A model generated the notes under the pieces. That model saw only the letters and a program-made list of their open reading frames with translations, ran no database searches and was not told where the DNA came from. Shown piece after piece: positions 56,351-64,000 of a stretch of 64,000 nucleotides of DNA; the first letter of the stretch is position 1; each line of letters opens with the position of its first letter. A program made the position numbers and the translations under genes. The stretch is from Crotalaria pallida (taxonomy: Eukaryota > Streptophyta > Magnoliopsida > Fabales > Fabaceae), in assembly GCA_037953625.1 (NCBI GenBank), contig CM075651.1, forward strand, positions 63,102,501 to 63,166,500. The letters run 5' to 3'.

Positions 56351-59180
56351 TGTAACAACCTATTTTATTTTACCTATTTTGAAAATATGAATTTAAAAAT
56401 TTCTTTTTAATTAAAATACTTATTATAATTTAAGCGGGAAAACGGACAAAGTTTCCTCTGTTTTATGGACATTCCCAAAAATTATCTTTGACCTGTAACC
56501 TGTTCAAAACAGTTTCAACAGCAACGAGACATCCAGATATAATATATAACATACTTAGACTCTTTTAACATCAAATATTAAAGTAGGAACTTTTAAACTT
56601 TTGCAAATAAAACTAAATACCCCGGGCCACCATTTTTTCCAAAATACACAATGGAAATACATACATAATTCATAATTATACAAAGTACATTAAGTACGCA
56701 AATGTGGCCCGGTTTGACTCAAATTAATAACATGACTCAATTCACACTTCCTGGGGGAAGTGTGCTCCTGCTCAGCCTCAATGTCAGCAAACTCAACCTG
56801 TACCTGTGGTGGATGTAAGGGTGAGAATTGCACGAACTAGTAATGTATAATACATGCCAAGTCATACACAATTAGCAAATAATCAAATATTACAATTATA
56901 ACACGCCAAATCACCTATCCACTACAAACACAAACATCTCCAAATTATCAACATTTCCTAATTAATGTCAATTCCTATTCTATTTCCGTTCACTTAGCTT
57001 TCTACTCTCACCTAAACTTAAACCCTCAATTCTTCTCCCACTCCTACTTTTACTCACATTCTTCCTATTTTACTAAGCTAACTAATTCTAATCCCTATCT
57101 CTCATTTCTCCATCTCATTCATCACCTTCTCAACCTTCCTCTCCATTTTTTTCCTTTTTAATTCATTCTTTTTCATTTCTTTTTACTTTTTCTGGATCTT
57201 TGTGGTTTCACTATTGCGTCCCATCCAGGGTACGACTTACGGATGCGTACAGATCCCCAAAGGCCGCATGTCTTACTCAACCCCTGCACGTTCCCCAAGC
57301 GGCTTACATTTCCTGCACCCGAGAGCATGACTTACACAGCCTGAATTACAACAAAATCCCTTGGCTATGCGAATTTGCCACTGCGACCCATCCCGGTGTC
57401 GACTTACCGATGCGTACGGATCCCCAAAGGCCGCACGTCTAACTCCACCCATGCACACGGAGCAGCTCGCGACTTATTGCAGGTGTTGCACACCCGCCTT
57501 ACTGCACCCCACCGTATGCCTTCTAGGGTCCAAACCGCATACCAATATTCTCTTTTTCTTTTCTTTTTCCTTTCTTTTCTTTATCCATTTTTCATTAGGT
57601 AGTCCAGCCCCAGCCAGCCGTACGGTAGTGAGCGCTAGGAGTTCCCTTTTTCATTATTCATTCTTTTCCTTTTTATCAATTTTAGTCCGCCCTCGCCTAA
57701 CACCTTTCTCTTACACTCTCATTTTCCTCTTTTTCTCTTCTACACCAACTAATCTATTTCCCTATAATTAACTCACTACATTTCTAAAAACACTTCCTAT
57801 TTTCCTCGATTTGTTCCCTTAAGTTTTCATCTATGTGCTACTACTAAATCCAAGGCTCACTCCTCTGTCCACTCCTTTCCTTTTTCACTCAATCTCTAAA
57901 ATACAACATACATACACCATTCATTATATTTAATACTTATATTATAATGCATATCATTATCCACTTAATTCACATAATTCAGTACATACATATCATTCTC
58001 ATATTTTCAACAATTACACCTAATTCATGGCTTCAAATAGCATTTAGCAGGTCACAACATAATTATCATGACATATAACATACAAGTACAGACATACCAG
58101 TTAAGCTCTTAAATAGCATATTCCAGTCATTATCTTATTACATAGTTTATAGAAATTATTTCCTAATATCAACTACACAAACCAATTAGTCTCAACACGC
58201 ACACACATACTAGTTACACAACCACCGTGCGGCAATAAACCCCTTACCTTAAAATAAATAAGATAGAGTGAACCTTAACCGGGTTTCGAGATCCTAACGC
58301 AGGAGGTATGTCGATTGAGCTTGGTGGCCACAATCACTACTCCGAGGGGTGCTGGAATTCGTCAAAATTTGGAATGAAATGGGTTGGTGAACTCCCCTTC
58401 TTCCCACTAGTGTTGGCCGAAATCCTCAAGTGCCAAAGGAGTCAATGATTTTGTCTTGGATTATCAAGGAAAGTAATAATAAGTAAAAATAAAACTAATA
58501 CTAAAATCAAGAGAAAACATAAAGGGAAAGCTTGGTTATTGCTTACCTACACTTCCAAATATGATGGAAGAATCTCAATGGAAGCAAGGAATCATAACTG
58601 ATGATGATTCCTATTGAAGCAAAGAGGGGAAAGAAAACCTTGATGATTATGGAGGTTGAAGCTTGAAGCTCACACCATGGAAGCCATGGAAAGCTTGAGG
58701 ATGAGGATGATAACGGTGGAGCTTGAGGTGATGATAGATGCTGATGAAAATATAAATTGGAAGAGGGAAAAGAGAGTTTGATGGGTGCCTTGAAGCTTGG
58801 AAGCTTAAGCTAGGCCATTAATGGAGGAAGAGAGGGAAAGGGATGGAGCCCTAGCTCCATGGAAGGGGAAGGAGATGAGGGAGAGAGAGGAAGGTTCGAG
58901 TATGAGGGGGAAGAGGGGTGTTTGGGGGTGTATAATGGGTTTTGGGGTGGGGAAATGTCAAAAATGCCCTTAAAACGCTGTTTTAGTGTTGCAGATCGCA
59001 GGATTTTCGCTTAAGCGAAATCACTTCAGTAAGGCCTCTTAACCATTTCGCTTAAGCGAATCCTTTCTAATGCTTGAATACTTCTTTTAGTACCTATTTA
59101 TGGTTTTATTATTATTATCCCCATTATCTCAGATTATTATTAATTTATTTGTATCTGGATTTAAAATTTGGGATGTTACA
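56351..59180 (-). repeat. Element C 5' LTR (2.83 kb, promoter region deleted)
   Basis: It is shorter than the 3' LTR by about 340 bp. About 20 bp between two TTCGCTTAAGCGAA palindromes and about 320 bp after the second are missing near 59020 and 59060. Remaining palindromes are at 59005-59020 and 59047-59060. On the minus strand strong donor-like sites occur near 58547 (GTGTAG/GTAAGCAAT) and 58247 (TTTTAAG/GTAAGGGG), an acceptor-like CCACCACAG ends at 56804, and an imperfect GC-rich repeat (GATGCGTACGGATCCCCAAAG twice) lies at about 57230-57450. Confidence 0.93.
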
Positions 59181-59185
59181 GTAGC

Positions 59186-59289
59186 AGTAGTAGTCCAAGT
59201 CACCAGAGTAGGATCCATCCATCCATCCATAGAGTCCTCAAACAGCTGCCTATGCCTATACCTAGGAACCACTCGGTGTAGACTCACAA
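59186..59289 (-). mobile_element. 5' LTR of element D, third fragment
   Basis: This continues 23163-23775 once C is removed. It contains a short (ATCC)n run near 59216-59230. Its right limit is the inferred start of H. Confidence 0.6.
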
Positions 59290-60950
59290 TGCAGAATCAA
59301 AGAGCTTTTGATGATGTCAAATAAATAGGCTCGGCTTGTGCTTAGCGTTAGACAAGTCAGACTTATCAGCGCAAGCGTTCAGCTAAAGGTACAAGCTCTG
59401 CAGAGGCTTAGAATCTTTGTTTCGCGTATGCGTTCCGCCAAAGGCAGAGGCTCGGCAAAAGCTCGGAAAACTAGGGTTCTTCGCTACCTGCATCAAGTCA
59501 GCTTTTGTAGCTCAAGCTCGGCTTTGACTCGGCCCGTGATCAAGGACAAAGTTCATCCAAGTTTGCAAGCTCGGTTCTTCATTTCAAGGCAGTAAGCTCG
59601 GGTGATGATCTGCTCGGTACTCGCTCGGATTAAGCTCAAAACGGCCACAGCATCTGATAGAGTAAATAAGCTCAGGTTGATCGTTCTCAATTTGACTATT
59701 TGGCGACGCTCAGATCAAGCTCAGAAACACCAAGCTCGAACAAAGCCAAAAGCTCGGCAATCTCTGTTCATCGTCTTCAACAATGCATCGTCTTCAACCT
59801 TCGGACTCTGCTCAACTGCTCCGTACTTTTTATTACCGTTGAGTCTGGTAGAAGTCCTAGGTTTAGCTCCTATGCTCTGACAAGTTTGAAATTCAAAATG
59901 AGTTAAATCAAAGGTTGGTGAACTGTCACCATCACTGCTCTACTGTCTAAATGTTACCGTTGGAAACCCCATCTCCGTACAGCTCTCTTTCTCTTTTTCT
60001 CTCCTTCTCTGCAGAAAAGAGGAGACTATAAAAGAGGGGGTCTGCAACGTTAACAGTAACAGATTTTTCAACCATTTTTCTCTGAACTTAAACTTTCCTT
60101 TTACCTTCGAAAAACAGAGCAGAAATCAAACTTTCACAGAGAAGAAGAACATTCGATTTTCATACGACCTTAGAGAGTTAAATCTTTCAAAATCTTAACT
60201 CTAAGTTCGAATCAGTTCTTCTCTGTGTAATCCTTCTAGAATTGACTCACTCTTGTTATTCAATCTTTCATCATATTCGAAGAGTGTTTCGAATTGGAGC
60301 CATACACTTTCATCATCTTCTTCGTTGTATTTGCTGTTGTGAGAAGCTGGCCTCTGATCGAGAAAGCTTTGATTTGCAAAGGTTCCAAAGAGGTTCTTTG
60401 GTCGTCGATTTGTTGTGGGTAGTTTGTCACGAGTTTGGTACACTCGTTTGACTGGATAGGTCTAGAGGGGTAGGCTCTTGTAAATCCTTTGTAACCCAGA
60501 AAATCGATTTTTAGTGAAAGCTCTCTGAAAGGTTTTCAGAGGGGACTGGACTAGCTCTCAGGGTGAGAGTGAACCAGAATAAATCTCTGGTGTTCTTTCT
60601 TTACTGCTTATCTGTTGCTGCCGAGCATAACGTTAATTCCACTAATCTTCATTTATCTAAGTTTGAACTGTTATTTTTCTTAGCTCGGCCCTTTGAGCGT
60701 CGTTCTTCGAACTTAAGTCAAAAACCAGCTCTACCTTGAAGCAGCTCGGTTAACTGATTAACCATTTTGTTTATCTGATTGGTTAATCATTTAACCTTGT
60801 CTGCTCGGAAAGAAGCTCGCGTTATCTTTTAAAACCGAACAACATCAGGTTAATTTTCAATAAATCGAAAAATTGCCATATTAGCTTCAATCTCCTATTC
60901 ACCCCCCCCCCCCTCTACTCGATTGTTAGGCCTCTTGTTGGTTTCCAACA
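59290..60950 (+). repeat. Element H 5' LTR
   Basis: It ends GTTTCCAACA at 60950. A TATA box TATAAAAG lies at 60027-60034, and a run of about 13 C lies at 60902-60913. Frames inside (such as 59338-59595) have no recognisable domain. Confidence 0.72.
60027..60034 (+). promoter_or_regulatory. TATA box of element H LTR
   Basis: TATAAAAG sits in ACTATAAAAGAGG, about 920 bp before the LTR end; it is a good plant TATA match. Confidence 0.7.
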
Positions 60951-60952
60951 AG

Positions 60953-60964
60953 TGGTATCAGAGC
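60953..60964 (+). other. Element H primer binding site (initiator-Met tRNA)
   Basis: TGGTATCAGAGC lies two bases after the LTR end. Confidence 0.92.
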
Positions 60965-61019
60965 TCAGTCGAAAGATCGAGTGTAAAAACTTTTTCGAAA
61001 AGGTCCTTGAGGAAACCGA

Positions 61020-62960
61020 ATGGCAACTAACAATCCCTTCGGAGGTGAAGGCTCTTCCATAAACAGACCACCACTATTCAATGGTGAGGGTTATGCTTAT
61101 TGGAAAGCTCGAATGAAAATTTTCATTGATGCCATAGATATGGAAATTTTGAAATCTATTGAAAATGGGCCATTTGTCCCAAAAAGAAAAATTAATGATG
61201 AAGTTGTAGAAATCCCGTGGGAAAGTTGGGATGATGATGACAAAAGAAAAGTATCTTTCGATTTAAAAGCCAAAAACATCATCACCTCAGCTTTTTCCTA
61301 CGATGAATTCTTTCGAGTGTCAAGTTGCAAATCTGCTAAAGAAATGTGGGACATTCTACAACTTACTCATGAAGGGACAAGTGAGGTCAGACGAGCAAGA
61401 TTAAATACTCTGATGCATGAATATGAGTTATTCTGAATGCTGCCAAATGAAAATATAAATGATTTGCAGAAACGGTTTACTCATATCATAAACCATCTTA
61501 ATGCTCTCGGCAAAACGTTTCAAAATGCCGAGATAACTAACAAAGTGCTTAGATGTCTTAGCAGAGAATGGCAGCCGAAGGTCACTGCCATCATGGAAGC
61601 TAAAGACTTGGACACAATGAGTATAGCCACTTTGTTCGGCAAGCTGCAAGAGCATGAGATGGAGCTCGGAAGACTGACCATGCATGAAGAATCTGATAAG
61701 AAGAAGAAGGGAATTTCCCTCAAAGCTTCTATAAAGGCAACCAAAGAATCCTCTGAAGATGAGTCCAGCTCGGACATGGATGAGGAAGACTTTGGTCTCA
61801 TGGTCAGGAAGTTCAGCAAATTTTTTAAAGGCAAAAAGAACTTCACAAACACAGCAAGAGATACTAGAAGCACTCACCACAAAGGCTCAAGTTCAAAAGA
61901 CCGAGTTAGATGCCACGAATGTGGTGAAACAGGTCACATTAGAACTCACTGTCCAAGACTACCAAATCAAAGTGGTGAAGAAATAAAGAAGAACAAAGAC
62001 CACAAGAAGAAGAGAGCTTACATAGTATGGGATGCACCCAACAACAATACCAGCTCAAGCTCCAGCTCAGGCGATGAAGAAGAAAAAGCAATTCTGTGCT
62101 TAATTGGAAGGGAAACTGTGTTCAGAAGCCCGAGCCAAACGAGCCCCGAGCAAGAATGGTGCTCAAGCCGTGAAATGGAAGTATCGAGCTCATCACTCAA
62201 AATAGATGAACAAGATCTCCCTGTATATGACTCTTGCTCGGAGTGTGAAGATGAGGAAGCTTGTTCGAGTCTTAGATATACCGGTCAAGAAGACTCATCG
62301 AGCTCGACTTTTGGCACAATTAATCAAAGATCAAATTTCAAATGCTTAATGGGCAAACACAGCGAGGAAACCTCAGCCAGCCGAACAATGTCCGAACATA
62401 GAAACACTGAGGTAACCTCTACTTCTGATTCTGACTCTAAATCTGAATTTAATGACTCTGATGAATTGTATTCTGCTTATCTTGAAATGCAAACCGAATT
62501 CAAGAAGCTTGCTAAAAATTTCATTAAGTTGAAACTCAGTCTTTCAAAATACAAAGAGCAAGTTCTTGATTTGGAAAATTCAATTGAAATTCTGAAAAGC
62601 AGAAACGAGTCATTAGAAAACACTATCACTCAGTTGAAAAATGAAAATCTTGACTGCTACCCTAAATATGAAAAGGAAATTTCTGACCTAAAATTTAAAA
62701 GTGCAACTGTCATCAAGAGTGATGGCTTGTTTGATCGGCTTTTAGCCGAACATAGGAACTACTCAAACAAAACTGGCCTCGGCTACACTCATACCAAGGA
62801 GAAAGCAGTAAGGAAACTCGGCTATGTCTCAAACTTTAATAACTCAAAACGGCCGAGCTGCTCCTATTGTAGCCTTCATGGTCATACACCCAATGAATGT
62901 AACATCCGACGTCACGGTGTAACCAAGGGCAATTTTGTTTGGGTAGTCAAAAAGAAAGAT
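61020..62960 (+). pseudogene. SIRE-type copia gag of element H (one stop, truncated by I)
   Basis: ATG at 61020 opens a frame interrupted only by TGA at 61434-61436, consistent with CGA to TGA. N-terminal part: PLFNGEGYAYWKARMKIFI, a copia gag opening. Then the UBN2-like gag core (RFTHIINHLNALGK, TNKVLRCLSREWQPKVTAI), a CCHC knuckle CHECGETGHIRTHC near 61912, a Ser/Asp/Glu-rich region, a coiled coil (about 62470-62660) and a second knuckle CSYCSLHGHTPNEC near 62860. The long gag with coiled coil and second finger is typical of SIRE/Maximus. The frame would continue into protease but is cut at 62961 by I. Confidence 0.92.
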
Positions 62961-64000
62961 TGTAACACCCTAAATAATTACCCTTAAATACCCATAATAA
63001 AAAATAGTGATTTTAAATTTTTCTGAGTAATACCATTTTAACTTATGAAAATCTCTGTCAAAACGGACAGAGTTTACTTTGTAATATGGACATTCCAAGA
63101 ATTAGTTTTTCTTGCAAACCTGTTAATTTAATAATTTAAGTGAGATCAGAAAGCCATCAGGGCCAAACCATATATTAAAGCATTCATAATCAGAGTTTCA
63201 GTGCGGCGGAAAATTATAAACTAATACAAGTTTTAGCAGTTATTTAAATTCCATGAAATACTCCAAAATAACTCCCTTCCCACAAGGAGTGGTCCTGACT
63301 ATACCCCAAAATGATGTTTTTCAGTACATACACATAATCATCATCATATACAAAAATCCCAAAAGTAGTCAGGACGGGACACACGACTCTACTAATATGA
63401 CTTACTCTCCCTGTAAGGGAAAGTACTCCTGCTCGGCCGGGGGCTGTGCCAGCTCAATCTCAGTACCTGTGGAAATAGTAAGGAGTGAGCATTACACATA
63501 AAATGGGAAAGCAGTTTCCAATATGACATAATAACCGACTAAGTCACACACAATTACCACATAGTTCAATCAATTGCACAACAGTCACATTCATACCAAT
63601 ATGCATCAATATTCCGATTCCATTATTTTTCCTAGCTTATTGTTCATTTTTCCTATCCGACAAAACCACCTATGCTCCTATTTTCGCTTCCTTTTTACCC
63701 ATTAATTACCTAACTCATTAATTCGTTTTACATACCTTATTGTCCTATTATTACTAGTACACTTCTTTACCATCCCAAATTATCTCGTTATGTCCTTCTA
63801 CTAACCTTCCTATCTTATGTTTCGTGTATCTTTTTCTTTTCTCCATTTTCATTCTTCATTCCTTTCTTCCAATCCCTTTCATTTCCTTTATTTTTTCCAA
63901 TTTCTATTTGCGATGTATGTCACCTCAGGTCAAAGGCCCACATACATCCCTAGTTTACAAAGTATGTCACCTCAGGTCAAAGGCCAACATACTCACCCCA
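62961..64000 (-). mobile_element. Element I: LTR of a B/C-like retrotransposon, minus orientation, window-truncated
   Basis: It starts TGTAACACCC inside H's gag. Its reverse complement parallels the distal part of B's LTR: a CACAG acceptor-like site (about 63468), the 60-nt block after it (63405-63464), and the stretch equivalent to B's CTGCTTCCCCATTTTATGTG. Further parallels are the sequence AAACGGACAGAGTTTAC near the end (also in C) and a minisatellite at the expected place. Whether it is a complete element or a solo LTR cannot be seen. Confidence 0.78.
63905..64000. repeat. Minisatellite at right edge (in element I LTR)
   Basis: Two copies of a roughly 50-bp unit, each containing GTATGTCACCTCAGGTCAAA, run to the window edge, so the array may continue. 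Confidence 0.85.

Larger units (their letters stand above)
23776..59180 (-). mobile_element. Element C: gag-only LTR retrotransposon, interrupted by F and E
   Basis: The target duplication GTAGC is intact at 23771-23775 and 59181-59185, 35 kb apart. The 5' LTR (56351-59180) is at the right and the 3' LTR (23776-53301) at the left, split by F and by E (with G inside it). The 3.0-kb interior (53302-56350) has a minus-strand primer site, a broken gag and no pol. Structure and gag match element B, so this is a second gag-only family member. Confidence 0.94.
59290..62960 (+). mobile_element. Element H: SIRE-type Ty1/copia retrotransposon (5' part)
   Basis: The 5' LTR, primer site and gag of a copia element are cut at 62961 by element I. 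Pol and the 3' LTR would lie beyond the window. The left end is placed at TGCAGAATC (59290), before the TTTTGATGATGTCA motif common near copia LTR starts. The start could be up to about 20 bp further right, and the target duplication cannot be checked here. Confidence 0.8.

Noticed and set aside
60201..60451. Short frames on both strands in H's LTR
   Set aside because: They lie in the leader after the TATA box, with no domain or start context to support them.

Overview
The window looks like plant nuclear DNA made almost entirely of nested LTR retrotransposons. The evidence is Ty3/gypsy Athila, Tat and chromovirus-like proteins, a Ty1/copia SIRE-type gag, initiator-Met tRNA primer sites and 5-bp target duplications. 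I see no host gene, rRNA, tRNA gene or CRISPR array. A eudicot is likely. The family cannot be fixed from the sequence; a legume is only a guess.

Nesting was worked out from LTR ends, primer binding sites (PBS), polypurine tracts (PPT) and target site duplications (TSD). The outermost element, D (minus strand), has its gag-protease segment in nearly three tandem copies (1-4018). Its 5' LTR survives as pieces at 4212-4238, 23163-23775 and 59186-about 59289. Three elements sit in that LTR. A (4239-23157, plus) is an Athila-type element, split in its gag-pol by B (7923-16877, plus). C (23776-59180, minus) has a 3' LTR broken by F (24233-29933), a 5.7-kb solo LTR, and by E (31503-52145, minus). 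E's 3' LTR is itself broken by G (33516-44205, plus), a Tat-clade element. H (about 59290 onward, plus) is a SIRE-type copia element, cut at 62961 by I, which runs off the right edge. The deepest chain is D > C > E > G.

Two structural classes coexist. A and G carry recognisable gag-pol, D carries gag-protease at least, and H is cut after gag; all carry nonsense codons. B, C and E are non-autonomous: 2.8-4.0-kb LTRs flank a 1.9-3.2-kb interior coding only Gag (TR-GAG-like). E's gag is related to D's, and B's to C's, so mobilisation in trans by D-like elements is plausible. G also carries two open antisense reading frames downstream of pol, joined in frame by a candidate 49-nt GT-AG intron.

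The least expected signal is a shared architecture in the LTRs of the gag-only families. In transcription order it comprises a dyad block (CCGTTGGAT ... ATCCGACGG) and family-specific palindrome clusters in U3, a TATA box (clear in B and E), a candidate leader intron (strong donor to CACAG-type acceptor) holding a GC-rich minisatellite 240-430 bp before the acceptor, and in B, C and I a similar 60-nt block after the acceptor. Their interiors also share hairpins with palindromic loops. This is inference from one window and needs transcript data and family alignments.
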